The notes: generated from the letters alone by a model not told the origin. 64,000 bases of DNA from Thermothielavioides terrestris NRRL 8126 (GCF_000226115.1 NC_016457.1:1736001-1800000); one strand, 5' to 3'; counted from the first letter of the stretch, positions 32,775 to 45,542 are shown. Numbers and translations: made by a program.

Positions 32775-33978
32775 TCACTTAAAGTTGTTCTTCATCTCGC
32801 GCAGCTTGGTCATGATGGCCACCGGGTCGGTTTCGCCGGTGGCCTTCTGGATTTCCGGGTCCTGTTTCCGGGTCAGCCGGCAACAATGGGAGCCCCTGGC
32901 GGGGACTACTTTACCTGCGGCCTCATGAACACATTGTGCTGCTTCTCGTCGCCGATCGTAAACTTGCCCTGCGTCTCCGCGTTGTCCTTGGCGAACGCCT
33001 CCAGCGCCTTGACTGCGGGGCTGGGCAGGACCGACAGCGCGAACTTGGCGTTGGACTTGGTGTACTCGTGGCCCGGCTGCGAAGGGTCAGCATTCATGGC
33101 CCGTTTGCATGCGGCCGGTGGTATCCGCAACTCACAAAGACCCGGGTGTCGTCGGGGAGAGAGCCCAGTGTCACATTCAAGGCTTTATGCATCTCCTCGC
33201 CCGTGCCCTCGAAGAACTTGCCGCAGCCTGCCACGATTAGCGGGCTGTCACCAGAGCCATCGAGACAGGGTTGCAACGCAAACGTACCCCCGTGGAACAG
33301 GGTATCCCCCGTGAACACGGCCTTGTCGTCGCCATCCTGCATGAAGAAGCAGATGCTGTCCTGGGTGTGGCACGGTGTGTGCAGCGCCTTGACCGCGATG
33401 CTGCCGAGGTTGAAGGTCTCGCCGTGCTTTGGCGTCTTGGTCACCTTCTGGCAGTCCTTGCCGCCAATCACCTCGAGCGGTTGGCCGAGCTCAGAGAGCT
33501 GGGAGGCTGGGTCAGAAACGCAGCCAGTTGGAAGGGCCCCGTCTGTCTGGGAGCAATACTCACGAGCCCCGCGTTTCCGCCCGCATGGTCCCAATGGCTG
33601 TCGACCGACGGTCAGCGCTTTTCTTTATTCTCAGACTCACGGATCGCCGCCTAGCTGGGGAGACTCACTGGTGGGTGTTAATGATGGCCTTGAGCTTGAT
33701 CGACCCGTCCTTGATGGCCTTCTTTAGCACGGGAGCGACCCTGGCGCGAGTGAGCTTCCGTTCTTCCCGTGCGCTCCTCCTTCGCAGCTCACTCACTCAG
33801 CCGGGTGGGCCGGGTCCACAATGACAGCTTCCTTGGATTTGTCATCGACGACGAGGTAGGCGTAGTTGTCGCTCCTCCCCGTCCCTTTTGGTTCGCGCTG
33901 TGTCAAACTCGAGTCCAGTCTGGATGGAAGCTATCTGTTTATTGAGCACATACACATGGGAATCGATTGGATATGCAT
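32775..33978 (-). CDS. GLO2: hydroxyacylglutathione hydrolase (glyoxalase II)
   Basis: Splits S-lactoylglutathione to lactate and glutathione, the second step of methylglyoxal detoxification. Eight exons: 33978-33954, 33884-33797, 33740-33669, 33597-33564, 33498-33288, 33227-33136, 33076-32915, 32861-32775, giving 256 residues, the normal length. Spliced starts MHIQSIPMWTGRSDNYAYLV. Metallo-beta-lactamase ligands: THHHWDH (60-66, joined across exons 3 and 4), then HTPCHTQDSICFF (third His site), VFTGDTLFHGGCGKFFEGT (bridging Asp), and PGHEYTKSN (last His). The C-terminal DPEIQKATGETDPVAIMTKL is the glyoxalase II helical domain. No mitochondrial leader, so probably cytosolic. Eight exons in 1.2 kb, first one 25 bases. 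Confidence 0.97.
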
Positions 33979-34444
33979 TGTGCGAGCGGTAGCCGGCTGG
34001 GAATCACGATGAGCGTCGCGATGAATTGGAAGCGAGAACGTGCGCAGTCGGCTTACAGTTGCAGTCGTCGCAGTCAACGAGCCGAGTCTTTGCGGAAGGA
34101 GACGCCTTGCAGCAGTGAAGGCGAACATGGATATCAAGTTACACACAGCGACGCTCAAACGCCCCGAGACATGCGTCTATCCCTCCTTAAGTACCGTAAA
34201 CCAGCGAACCCGGGATTTGATAGCCGCGGAGGATGGACTGATACCCGCGGAGGATGCTGCACGGATGCGACTGGATGACGTAACATTGGACAATTGCAGT
34301 AGCGGACAGAACACGACGGAGCAGCATTCCATGGCCTTGCAAGCCAGTTAAGAGTGCCCCACAGTCACATGACCACTCTCTCCGTCAACCCTCGTGGAGT
34401 TAGGGGAAGGGGTTGAGTGTGTTGCTCAGCGACTCAAGTCTCTT
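33979..34444. promoter_or_regulatory. glyoxalase II promoter side / LAS1 3' flank
   Basis: Short region without a supportable gene. A GCGGAGGATG string occurs twice near 34228-34258. Confidence 0.4.
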
Positions 34445-36081
34445 CTAGACCACCCCGATGGGCTTCGGCACCCAGGCTTGCTCCTCATACAGCGTCCAAG
34501 CCGGCCGGTCGTCCGTCATCTCAACCTCCTCCATCGGGTCGTCCGCCTGTGCTTCCGCCGTCTCCGTCTCCTCCACTTCCTTCAACACCTCCCACGCCTT
34601 GCCCAACTCAGTTCTCACTTGCTCAAGGTCCTTCACATCTTGCTCCTCGGCCTTGTCATCCTCCTCCATCCGATCTGGATCCCCGGCGCCCTCAAGAATC
34701 TCCCTTTCCATTGCCACAACCCGCCGCAGCACCTTGCCATCTCTCGCTTCATCCGCAAGAGAACCCAAAGTCCTCAGCACCAACGCCTCGTCATACCACC
34801 CAATCTCCGCCCTCAGGCCCTCCTCCGCCTCATCGCCCTCCAGATACCGCCCAAGCAGCGCCCTCAACTCTCCTTCCTCCTCCTCCTCCTTCTTTGCTTG
34901 CCCAGCAGCAGCCCCGCCCGAGCCCGGAGAAGCACCGTCCACCTCGGACAGGTGCTGCCAGTAGTAGTCCCAAATCCAGGCGAGCGCCTTGGCCGCGGCG
35001 CCGCGCAGGCGGGTCAGCGAGGGCAGCTGCTCGTGCGTCGCCTGGTGGCGCAGCTCGACGAAGGTGGCCGGCAGGCCCACGCTCTTGGCCACGTCGTACA
35101 TGGACATCTTGCGCTGCTTGTCCTGGTGCGAGTCGAGCAGGCCGGTGACGAAGCTGGGCGGTGGTCAGCTTTGAATAGGTGGGTAGGCGGGTGCGGGTGT
35201 TTCCATCGCGACTCCGGCTCCTAGTCTCCCTCCCCGTTCCCGCGAAGAACGAAGAACAACCGATCTTTTTGGCGTGTTTGTGTTTTGCCTTGTCCGCTCC
35301 GTCGTAGGCGCCCACTCACACCGCATAAAAACATGAAAGGAAGAAGAAAAAAAAATACTCACCGACAAAACGCCGCCGAGTACGCCGCCCGCACGGCATA
35401 CCCGTCCGCCCCAACCCCCATCCCCATCCCCATTCCCATCGCCAGCAGTTCCCTTCCCCTCCCACCACCACCTCCACCACCACCCGGCCCCCCATCCTCA
35501 CCACCATCACCATCAAACCACCCCACCCGCTCCCGACCCGGAAGATGCCAACCGGGAAGATGACCCCCACACGCATCCAGATCCCGATCGCTCAGCACGG
35601 CAGCCGTCAGCAGCGCGGTCGACTCGACCATGTGCGGACACCCGCCGCGCTGCATCCACATGGACACGCGCGCGACGGCGGCCTGCTTGCCGGCGCGGAT
35701 CTCCCTGTCCCGCTGCCTCTGCTTTTCACTTTCACGCTCACTTTCACTCGCATTCTCGCTCTCACCCTCACGGCCGGCCTCGGTTTCTTCAAGTCCATCT
35801 TCTTCTTCCTCTTCGTGGGCGGCGGGGGTTGTTGCTGTTGCTGTCGCGTTCCACCTGCTCCTGCTCCTCCTGCTACTGCTGCTGATTCTGCTGCTGCTTG
35901 CGTAGGGGCGCTGTCTGCTCCCTGTGGTGGTGGTGGTGGTGGTAGCGGCGCCAGGCCTGGGCTGGCAAGAAGGCTGAGATTGAGTTGGAGAGGGCTGGTG
36001 GTGGTGTTCCGGGTAGAACTGGCGGCGCACGGCGAGCAGCTCGCGGCGGTTGCGCCAGGGGGTGAATATGTACTGGACCAT
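34445..36081 (-). CDS. LAS1: pre-rRNA ITS2 endonuclease Las1
   Basis: HEPN endonuclease that, with Grc3 kinase, cuts the C2 site in ITS2 of the 27S pre-rRNA. Exons 36081-35363 and 35153-34445, 475 residues. [20 protein letters not shown] and QFYPE are the diagnostic Las1 start. [20 protein letters not shown] and [11 protein letters not shown] continue the HEPN helices; [20 protein letters not shown] spans the intron; [20 protein letters not shown] holds the catalytic Arg-His-x3-His (about 275-280), then [23 protein letters not shown]. The C-terminal acidic part ([18 protein letters not shown]) ends [24 protein letters not shown], the Grc3-binding tail. Two large low-complexity inserts (Ser/Arg/Glu ~residues 30-130 and Gly-rich ~190-215) push the catalytic motif about 140 residues further from the start than in yeast. 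Confidence 0.95.
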
Positions 36082-36473
36082 CCTGGCCAGAGTGCGTAAA
36101 GATTCCCCTCCGGTTGGAATCTACGCTGGGCGAGGGGGAGTGGCGATGAGAGATTGGCCTTTGACGGGCGTTGATGTAGTATAAGTTGTAAAGCAACAAT
36201 GGTGAGTTGAAATTTCTACACATGAATGTCGCTGGAGTACTGTTAGTGGGCTATCGTATCTGGTCTGTGCGCCTGCCGATTTGGCAGGGATGACTTTCTT
36301 CCATTGTTAGGCGACGATAAGGATTTTAATTTCACACTTGGCCATCATCAGCATGCTTCGCTCATGAACGGCGCAGCAACAGTCCATGGGAGTCATTGTC
36401 TTTTTTCTATCCTCATTCCTCATCTATTTTCAGATCCCGCTCTTTTTTTCCCACAGAGACCCAAGCCCCCAGC
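36082..36473. other. LAS1 5' flank / LYS9 3' flank
   Basis: 392 bases, T-rich on the plus strand near 36400-36450. Nothing coding seen. Confidence 0.4.
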
Positions 36474-38102
36474 TCACGAGACGGTCTTCTCCACCATCCT
36501 GATGCCGTACTTCTCGTCGAGCTCCTTCATCAGCGGCTGGCAGATCTCGGCGCTCATGGGCGCCAGGATGCCCTTGCCGGCGATCTGCCCGCTGAGGACC
36601 TGCTTGACGGCGACCGCGCAGGGGACGCCGACCAGCTTGGCCATGGCCGAGTAGCCCTTGGGGTCGCCGTACTCGCACAGCGTCGAGGTGCGCGTCTCGC
36701 GCGAGCCGTCCTTGTGCTCGATCTCGAACTTGTGCTGCAGCATGACCAGGTCGCGCTCGCCCTCCTCGTACTGCATCTTGCGCTCGAGCGTCGCGCACAG
36801 CGTGTCGAGCGGGTTGCCCTTGGGCGTGATGGCCTCGTCCGAGAACAGGCCGATCCAGCGGAGGCCCGACAGGATGCGCCGCTTGTCCTCCTCCGACTCG
36901 AACGTCGCTTTGGACAGAATGGTCGCCTCGAGGTCGGCGGCGGAGGACGACGGTGCCCCGATGACGGCCTGCGTGGCCTCCTTCCACGGCACGGCGCGCG
37001 AGAGAATATCGAGCGGCGCGTCCTCAAGGAAGCCGATGTCGACGAGCACCTTGATGAACTGCGGGAAGCCCTGGTAGCGCAGGGTGCCGCGGATGACGGT
37101 CTGGGCCTCGGGGATGCGGTAGCGCTCCTTGTACGCAGTCGAGTCGCGGTTCGGGTAGGCGACGAAGGCGAAGCCCGGGTAGATGAAGTAGGGCTTGGCC
37201 GTCTTCATCAGGTCCTTGCCAGCCACCTCGACGACGGAGCCGTCCTGCCACCACTTGCCGGCGTTGCGCAGCGCCAGCAGCACGCCGCGCGACGACCACG
37301 AAAACTTGTAGCCGAGCGGATTGTCCGAGTCCTCGGGCGCGGGCAGGCCGCCGCAATACGACAGGAAGCTGAGGATCTTACCGCCGGCCTGGTGCACCTC
37401 GTCGATGGTCTTGATGGCGTCTGCAAAGGCGTCAGCACCACGCGTGGCGGGTTCGGTCCCCGGCAATATCCTTGTGGTTTTTTATGTAAGCTTACAAAGG
37501 TGGTCGATGCCCGGGTCCAGGCCGATCTCGTTCATCACGGTGATGCCGGCAGCCTTGGCCTCGGCGTCGAGCTCGAGCATGGCGGGCGACACGTAGCTCG
37601 TCGTAACGACATTCTTCTTGTTGCGGATGGCCGACTTGATGACGGTGGCGTGGAAGGTGTAGGGGATCAGGCTGATGACGAGGTCGTGCTTGGCCACCTC
37701 GGCGTCCAGCGCCTGGTCGTCGGACACGTCGAGCGAGATGGGATGCGCGTTCTTGACGCCGGCCGAGAGCTTCTGGGCGCTGGCGAGCGTGCGGCAGGCT
37801 GTTGGGTTACACGGGGGTCAACGGTCCAATGCGCGAAAGGACTTCCCAAGTTCGACCGTCAGGTTCGGAGCCTTACCAACGGTCACCGAGATGCCAGCCT
37901 CGCTGAGGATGTCGAGGGTGGGTCGCGTCACGAAGCCCGCGCCGAGCATGAGCACCTTGCTAGAAGCGGGCAGTCCATGTCAGCCGCTGTCTGGACGACG
38001 ACGCACACCATTACCGGCTAGGGCGGGTGACGCGGGAGGGCGAGCCCTGTGATGGCGGGATGTGCAAATCAATGGTGGGGCTCTTTACTGTTGCGAAGCC
38101 AT
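36474..38102 (-). CDS. LYS9: saccharopine reductase (saccharopine dehydrogenase, NADP+, L-glutamate-forming)
   Basis: Seventh step of the fungal alpha-aminoadipate lysine pathway: joins aminoadipate semialdehyde and glutamate to saccharopine. Exons 38102-38089, 37959-37877, 37798-37496, 37420-36474, 448 residues, the usual Lys9 size. The start is split: MASQH then KVLMLGAGFVTRPTLDILSE, the NADP Rossmann loop GAGFVTRP. Later marks are DLVISLIPYTFHATVIKSAI, KKNVVTTSYVSPAMLELDAE, GITVMNEIGLDPGIDHLYAI (active-site region, across the third intron), GGLPAPEDSDNPLGYKFSWS and WIGLFSDEAITPKGNPLDTL. The first exon is only 14 bases. No targeting signal, so cytosolic. Confidence 0.97.
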
Positions 38103-39050
38103 CTTGTCTGTGTGCTGTGCGGCCGCGACTGTGCGACTGTGAGACTGGGTAATTGCGAGGATCCGCCGGGAAATTCCTGCTCTCTCGCCAGGCAGAATCT
38201 CAGCAAAACGGTGACTGTCGGGGCGACTTGGTTTGCGTATGCGGTCTCTTTTGGCGGCTTGCCTCAACTCTGCCGGTAACTTTCCACCCCGCCGTGGTAC
38301 CCCTCTCTCCTCCCTATCGGGCGTTCCGATAACGGCCCCGAGAATTTGCTCGTCTGGGCGCCAAATTTCAGTGGAGGGGGTCCCGGAGGTGGTCAACGGC
38401 TCGCTTCGGCAGGTTTCCGCCGAGTTGATTAGCCTGAGCTGTTGTTACTCAGCCAACACTCAAAGCCAAACGGGACACCCACACCCACCACGCATGATCA
38501 CCGCAGGCCTTCCGCCGCAATTCTTAGGTAGGCACGACACTTTGACTTAGGGGTGCCCGATCGAGAGCGGCCCCGCTTGGCACGCCTACCCTCGGATGTT
38601 GCATCCATGCATGCTTGGGCAAGAGCAGCGTTGCCAAACAGCATGCGTCATCCAGCGGGAAATGGGAACTCAAGGGCTTGATGTAACTACCTTACCCAAC
38701 TAATACACTACCTTGTGGTGCAATGTCGCTTTGCCGGCCGGCGGGTTCTGATCTTTTCCGACACAAGCCAGCCCGACCCAGCCCATCCCCTTTACCGGTT
38801 TAGACGCCTTTCCGTAGCCATTCGCTGTCCGCTGAGGTGCCTTGTCCGTGCCCATCCTGCAATGTAGTGCATGCGATGCCCATGCCTCGTATCCGTTTAC
38901 CCATAACCCTCGATCCATAACCCGAAAACGCCTCGCTGTCGATGCACAGTACACGCGGCCAAGCTGAGCGGAGAGGCAAGAAGAGCAAAAAAAGAAGAAA
39001 GCCAAGAAAAGGCGAAGAAATAGATCAAGCCACCATACCAATTACACTTC
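38103..39050. promoter_or_regulatory. LYS9 promoter side
   Basis: 948 bases upstream of LYS9 and downstream of the next minus-strand gene. I could not find a convincing Gcn4/CpcA site (TGASTCA). No gene seen. Confidence 0.4.
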
Positions 39051-40307
39051 TCACTCGCTGTGCTCCTCCTCCTGACCCTGCCCATCCTCTTCGGCCCCCT
39101 CCTCCTCATCCTCGCTCGCGGGCGGCTCCCACGCGTCCTCAAGCTTCAGCCCGAGCCCCTTGCCCGTGTCGGGCTCCTGGTCCCTGGCGCCCCCAAGCAG
39201 GGAGAGCACGACGGACTGGTGCAGGCTCGGCGTCTTGCTGTGGTCCGGCGCGTCGTAGAGGCCCATGCCGTACAAGATCTCGCCCTCGGACTCGTCGTCG
39301 TTCTCGTCGTCGTGGATCAGCGGCTGATATGACGGCGGCAGCGGTGCCGGCGGCGGCTGGGTGCCGGCAGCCGAGCCCCTCGTCGTCGTCGTATCTTGTT
39401 GTTGTTGCTGTAGCTGCCGGCCACCTCTCGTCCCGGCCAACGACTGGTCCGGGAACAGGCTGCACGCGAAGTCTTCGGGCGTGGGCGGTGCGGTGGACCG
39501 GGCGAGGAGGGCGTTGCCGCAGCTGCTGGGATAAGCGTCCCAGGACGGCGAGTCTTGCGCTGCGCGGGGACGAGGGAGGTACGGCGTTTCTAACGCCGTG
39601 CTGCTCGAGGAGCAGTTCGAGCAGGCGAGGGGAGGGAACAGGGCGGGCTGTTGCTGCAGTTGCTGTTGTTGCGGCGGCACCCGCACAGACTGGGTCGCGG
39701 GTGAGCACATCTGCGGCACTTCCAAGCTCGAGTACGCCGGCGAGAGCGGCGGGAATGGCTCCGCCGGCGAGGCGTAGCCCGAGTAGACCACCGGGCTTGG
39801 GGGAAAGTGTTGTAGGCCCGCCAGCATGTCGGCGTCGCTGTAAGCCGGGAACGGGTACAACACCGTGTTGCCGCTGGTGTCTTGGAGTGGGAAGAGCGAC
39901 TGATGCGTTTGCTGCGAGGAGGGATGCCAGCTGAGCGGGCGCGCCGGGCGTGTTTCCCGCTCGTAGAAGGACTCGCTCGGTGTTTCTGACGCAGGAGTAG
40001 GCAGATAAGGCTGGCCCATCGCGGGAGACCGCGTTTGGATCCTGCCCTGGAACCCATTTCCGATCAAGGTCCTCCTCCGGGATTGTAGGGTCGACGCTCT
40101 CGGACTGTTGCTGGCACTACCGGGTTTGGATATCCTCATGCTGTTGCCTGCCCGCTGCTGCCCGTTCGACGCCCTCGAATACCGCCGCGTGTTCCCAATG
40201 AGTTGTCGTGAGAGTTCGTTAAGTATTGAATCGACGGTGTAGCCTCCGCCAGAGGCGTGGTGATCAGGAACACCGACCATGTCGGCGTTGAAGAAAGAAG
40301 GCATCAT
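39051..40307 (-). CDS. conserved fungal low-complexity protein
   Basis: Single exon, 418 residues, not assignable to a named family. Mostly disordered: Ser/Pro/Gln-rich, with two Gln runs (about residues 210-222 and 298-305). Ordered-looking parts are the start (SGGGYTVDSILNELSRQLIG) and the C-terminal block ESEGEILYGMGLYDAPDHSK followed by TPSLHQSVVLSLLGG and KGLGLKLEDAWEPPASED, which looks like a conserved short motif (GMGLYD then KLEDAWEPP) shared by many filamentous-fungal hypothetical proteins. The very acidic end (EEEGAEEDGQGQEEEHSE) could be an activation-type region. Function unknown. Confidence 0.75.
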   Translation of the reverse strand: MMPSFFNADMVGVPDHHASGGGYTVDSILNELSRQLIGNTRRYSRASNGQQRAGNSMRISKPGSASNSPRASTLQSRRRTLIGNGFQGRIQTRSPAMGQPYLPTPASETPSESFYERETRPARPLSWHPSSQQTHQSLFPLQDTSGNTVLYPFPAYSDADMLAGLQHFPPSPVVYSGYASPAEPFPPLSPAYSSLEVPQMCSPATQSVRVPPQQQQLQQQPALFPPLACSNCSSSSTALETPYLPRPRAAQDSPSWDAYPSSCGNALLARSTAPPTPEDFACSLFPDQSLAGTRGGRQLQQQQQDTTTTRGSAAGTQPPPAPLPPSYQPLIHDDENDDESEGEILYGMGLYDAPDHSKTPSLHQSVVLSLLGGARDQEPDTGKGLGLKLEDAWEPPASEDEEEGAEEDGQGQEEEHSE

Positions 40308-43300
40308 CTTGATGAAGAGAAACCGCAGGCCTATTATCGAGGCATGGGGTTATAGAGTGGGAGGATAAGGAGCTGAGGGAGGACGGCACGACAGAGACTT
40401 CTGCCAGACACCGCGTGAAGATAGTGAACGTTGATGAGAAGCCGGAGTTGGGGTTGGTATCAAAAGGTCGCCCACCCCAAGACTAAGTGACTACTGTGGT
40501 AAGGCTTGCGGAGTGAAGGAGAATTTATCAAGGAAGGTCAAGCCGAGCACGGCAAGGGAGCCTACCGGATCGTGTTTGGCACGGAGGAGACACCGGCGCA
40601 TAGTTACATACATACTCAGAGGAACAAGCAGGCGCACACTCGGCGCCACTTTGGCATGCCAGGAGCAAGACCGCGTATCAACGGAGCTGGTTCCATGTCA
40701 CCGGGGCGGGCCATCGTGGCTTTCGCAGTTCTGCGTCATATGGGCCTGCAGGGATCGTTTAGCCTGCCAGCCCTTGAGAGGGTCTGATCGAAGTGGTTTG
40801 GGCCCCGCGGTTGAGGTATGGATGGCCGCCGCATGGCCCAAGGCGGCATGGATGGGCGCAAGCAAACGTTCGATACTCCGGTAAGTTCCATCCGTAGCGC
40901 AGTGGTACTGCGAAGGCGAAAAAGGGGGGATGGTCCGGGAGCAAGGTCTCGAATTCCTTGCAGCGGGCCGTTTGTGGCCAGTTTTAATGTGAAGTATTCC
41001 GTACAGCCCAGTCGTTGTACCCCGGTCGTGGCGGGTGCACTAGTGCGATGCCACGACGAAGGATCGGGGCGTCGGAAAAGACGGGGGAAAGTTAAGCGGC
41101 GCGAGCGGATGGGGCAGATGGTGAAGCTTGGACTGCAGGGTTGTTGGAAACTCAAACCGCTTACCTGGAGTCGCGAATCTCCGTGCCACAGTATCTTACC
41201 ACACACCTCTGTACTGTGTTGCAACCGAATCTGCATGTCACGTACTGTACCTATTCTGGACTGCGTATCCATATTCCGTACACCCTTCCCGCTAATGTGC
41301 GTGAGGGATGCTGTCGTTGGAATGAACCCCTGAACTGCAAATCCTTCCGTTCTCAGAGTTGAACTACTTGGTGCACTACCTACCTTACTGATTAGTCACG
41401 TAGGAGTGTGCGGAGCAGTGTAGTAACTCAAGAACAGCCGAGTATGGCAGCCCATTTCACGCTCACACAGAGCACCGTGGAGTAACTGCAAACGCAGTAT
41501 TCCGAAGTTGTATGCAGCTGGCTGTTACTGTAACTATACTATTACAGTGATACGACGATGGACTCGCAATACCTCGTATCGAGGAAGTCCCGTCAGTGAA
41601 GGCTCGTGGCAAAGGAACAGCAGCAAAGTGGAGGCCCGGGTGGTTAACAAGGATCTTGCACTCTCGGTGCACTGGGGGATGTACATACACAACGTGTCGT
41701 CCTTACACAGTACACTACACGTACTGTACAGACCCACGAGCTTCAGAGAAGCGAGCTGCACCCTGGCTCCAACAAGGATCATTGGCGGGGCGTGCAAACA
41801 GAAGGCTGTGGTATGGCGTGTCTGGATGAAACGCATGTGTTTCGCACGGCGGCGATGGCGGAAACGGCTGTTGAGGTGCGGCTTGTTGACCAGGGATGGC
41901 ATGTGCAACGAAGGCTGGCTTGAAATCATGGATGCTGTGGGCGTGCTGGCCCCTGCTTGGTGCCGCGGCACGGTGGTAGTGTAAGTTAACTGCACTAGCG
42001 TAACTTTCCATTTGTGCATGGCCCGGGCGATTGCGACTCGTCGCTCGTCGTTCCCCCGAGCACGGTCCACTCTCAGTCTCCCCGACGGGCGCCACCCTGA
42101 GGTCCATTGATGTGTTCGTCACGGCGAGTCAGTACTCCATAACAATATGATTTTCGACTGATTTTCGAGGGACGAGTATTCCTGTACACCGTCTGTATGT
42201 CATACCCGCCATGTATACTACAGCGCTGTATGTACTTGGTATTCCCAAAGTACCTATGTATGCGTGAGGCATGACCCTCGCCTGCTTCAATCTTCCTCTT
42301 CCTTTGGGTCTCTGCCTTTTGCATCACTGGCGACTGGCCGAAAAATGCCTGTTGAAACACGGCGCCCTACCCTTGCCGGCCCTATTACTAAAACTGCGGG
42401 AGGGAGTGTCCTTAGTGGCTGGGTGCGTCATGCTGCGCATTGTGAGCTTCGGTTCACAGCAATGCGCACGGAATACGGAAGTACACGACGGAATCCACCG
42501 GTGTAAAACTTGAGAGACGGGCTGCTGCAGTGTGGCATTCGCGTCAATTTCCACAAGCTTCGAAGTTTGGGTGACAACCTGGCAGGGGTGCGGCTTGACC
42601 AGGATGCAACGGAACACCCAATTTCGGGTTTACACACCCTAGGGCTGCGCTTGGACAGATGGGAGTGGAGGTTTGACGCCCGAGGTCCATAAAATCCAGC
42701 GTGGTTAAGGACCCGCTCCAAGATCCACACTTAGATCGCGCCCTCCGTCTCCCCACAACTTACCGCCCGTGGTGAATTCTGGGGAGCTATCCAACATGAT
42801 TGGCCGGAACGGAGATGTTGCCCCAGCTGGGACGTCCAGGCGCCTCTTCTCCCATGTGGATTGTTTTCTGTTTCCGAATCTGATGCGGCATTGCTTCTCA
42901 GTTAACGTTACTTTGTATCCGGTACATGCTTTCCGTACATCAGGTACAAAGCCTACATGCGTAAGATAGAGCACCGATGCATCCCTCGGGGCATCGCCAA
43001 CTCTCACTGCCGCAGGATAGCAGCTTGCTTGTTGCATACACCGGGTCGACTTCATGGTTGACTTCTGCTCTCCTGATCAATCTTAGCAAAATATCCAATG
43101 CAATGGTTTTCGGTAACTGCCTCAGGATAAACCTGAAGGTACCGTGTACAGTACACGCAGTATCTCGGGTGGGTGCGTGGAAGCACCCAACCGCCGCTTG
43201 GCTCGCGAGCACCCCCTGCCCGCGGAAACGAAGAATGCCAAGGATTGACATGCTGCAAAGCCTGCCAGGGTCGCAACCCAGCAAGGGGTGACGCTATTTT

Positions 43301-45542
43301 CAGTCTGATTCCTTGGCGCGAAGACAGGAAGTGTCAGCCTCCAACTCCGTGCAGCTTCTGGGCTGTCCTCTGCATCAGACAGCCTGCGCAAGACCCCAGA
43401 AAGACGGTAACGTTATTGAACCCGCGCGGCCCGGTACCATGCACCGAAAGTTCCGCATTGCCGATTTCCTCCATGATGCCGGCTAAGCTTGGTCGTTTGC
43501 GGGGCGTGATGAGGGCCGACAGGCTGACTCAGAGAGGGTAACGACGCAGACGTACTACTTATTACACAGTACGAGTCCTGTACTATTGGTATGCACGTAC
43601 GCTATGTAATGTACTAGTAGTGAATGGACAAGCCGTGATCCTTGCTTTCGTGCCCTCAGATTCGCCGCCCTATCAGCGCATCGGCCCTGACCGCGGACCA
43701 TCGACAGCATTGCTGGCCAGCTTGCGGGCGTCGCAACGTCGCCACTAGTTATTCCCGACTGGCAGCAGGCAACAAATGGGCCCGAGTTGCGGCAGCCGCT
43801 GATCCTTTGGGCGGGTCGACGAGTCCTTGCTCGTCTTCCCCTTTCCGATCTGGGTCTCCATCAGGGGGCCGACAGGAGCCATCAAGACCTTCCGAAAACG
43901 GAGTGCACGATGAGAATCCAGGTCTGAGGATGGAAGCGTCCGTTTCGGCGCCTGTGGGATCCCCTTCATTGCACAGGAAAATGGCCCGATTGAGGGGCAC
44001 GCATTCAAGGGGACCACAGGATGCCACTGCGCAGATTTGGGGACGGCGGGGGTTCACGGGCGCCACGGCAAGGGCTCGCAGCGTCGATTGCTTTTCCAAC
44101 TGCCCATGTGAGACCCCGCCGCGCTCCACAACACCCAAGCTCAGGGAAGAGCGACGACAGGCTTTGGGACAGCTACACTAGTATAAATGACACTACCTGA
44201 GTTAGCGGTCATGTAATACCTTACGTGTCCACTACATTCATGTACGTACCTTGCAAGCTTCACTCTGCGATTGGTGTGAGGTCCATATTTCGTACTCTTC
44301 TTCACTGCGTTGTCCCGATGACTCGCCCTCTTCTGTGTCGTTTGCCTAGGGTTTCTCAACGCTCACTGAGAATCAAGTGGTGTGGCTGTTCGCTAATGTT
44401 AGCTACTGGTTTTGCTGGCCGCGTCAGCTGTGAGGTCGGGAGCAGCAGAGCGGGATCTGCCACTGGACAGCGCGATGCCAAAGGCGGTTTACCGAGAGGA
44501 AAGGGGGATGCGGGTGGTACGACAAGCCACCCCAGGCTGGTAATGTATGGCTCAACGGGCCAAACGACGGCCTGGGAAGGACGACGGATACTGTGTAGTT
44601 GGGTTGAAGGCTCAAGCTGACTGAGAGCGATGAGAGTGGACAGCAGAGGCCCGGGTTTCTCCAAGTGGGTGACAGCCAAGACATCGAACCGCACCCCCCG
44701 GATGGCTCCTGCCCATTAGAGTAACTACACTTCGCAGTGTAGTGTACACTAAATCCAGGGCGGCCATCGTCCTGCCAGACCATCGAGTGTCGTGACTCCC
44801 AGAGAAACAGAGAAAATGGAAGGTCCGGTAGGGTACCACCGCACAGCAGAGAACTCAAAGGTACCAGGTAAGCACGGTCCGGTCAACTTTCAGGTGATAC
44901 ACTACATGCCCGGATGCGTGGCGTGATCGGCGGGAGGTCATGGAAAGTCGCTGGAGAGAGACCTCAGGTGCTGGCCTACACAGTAAGCGAGCTTGGCAGG
45001 AATCAGCGCCTTCAAGTGACATGTATTCCGTAAGGTAGTGTACGGAGCTACCTGGAAGGCAAAAAGCCCGTGGACGGAGGCGCACTAACTCAATTCCCTC
45101 GTGTAAGGTACCAGGTACCAATCAATTCCGAGGACTTGTCACTCGCGTAACGCACCCGATCCACTAAGGTACCTTACCTACGCACCTGGAAGTTGGATGC
45201 AGCTGATCCATCGGCGTAACGAGGTGGTTGGTTTTTAGTTTGCACGGAATATTGCCGCCTCTCAGCTCGGCCTGCAACACGCTATGCGAGCCTTCGCACC
45301 GCGGTACCCATGCCCTGTGGCCTACCAGGGCTGTGGAGTTACGCCGCGCATCCATCACCTCATGCATGGATGGGGGTTGGTCTGGTGTTTCTGCCGCATC
45401 CGAGGACCCCTCCCCCCCTGGCCCCGACACGGCCGGGAGGAATTGGGACACGTTCGGGCTTGGTGGCCCAGCGACTACACTATCGCAGCGATAGCCCGGA
45501 GCGTGGACGGAGTATCAAATAGCGAAAATTGGAGACCTGACG

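Noticed and set aside
36396..38021. 541-codon plus-strand open frame
   Set aside because: Antisense shadow of LYS9.
40890..40975. tRNA-like stretch with TAGCGCAGTGG and a CTCGAATTCC motif
   Set aside because: A-box-like and B-box-like strings are present and small stems can be drawn, but the T loop is too long, the acceptor stem does not pair and no anticodon arm fits.
43642..44181. 179-codon open frame in the gene-poor region
   Set aside because: No domain, odd composition (Arg/Ser/Pro/Ala as in random GC-rich frames), no splice or promoter support.
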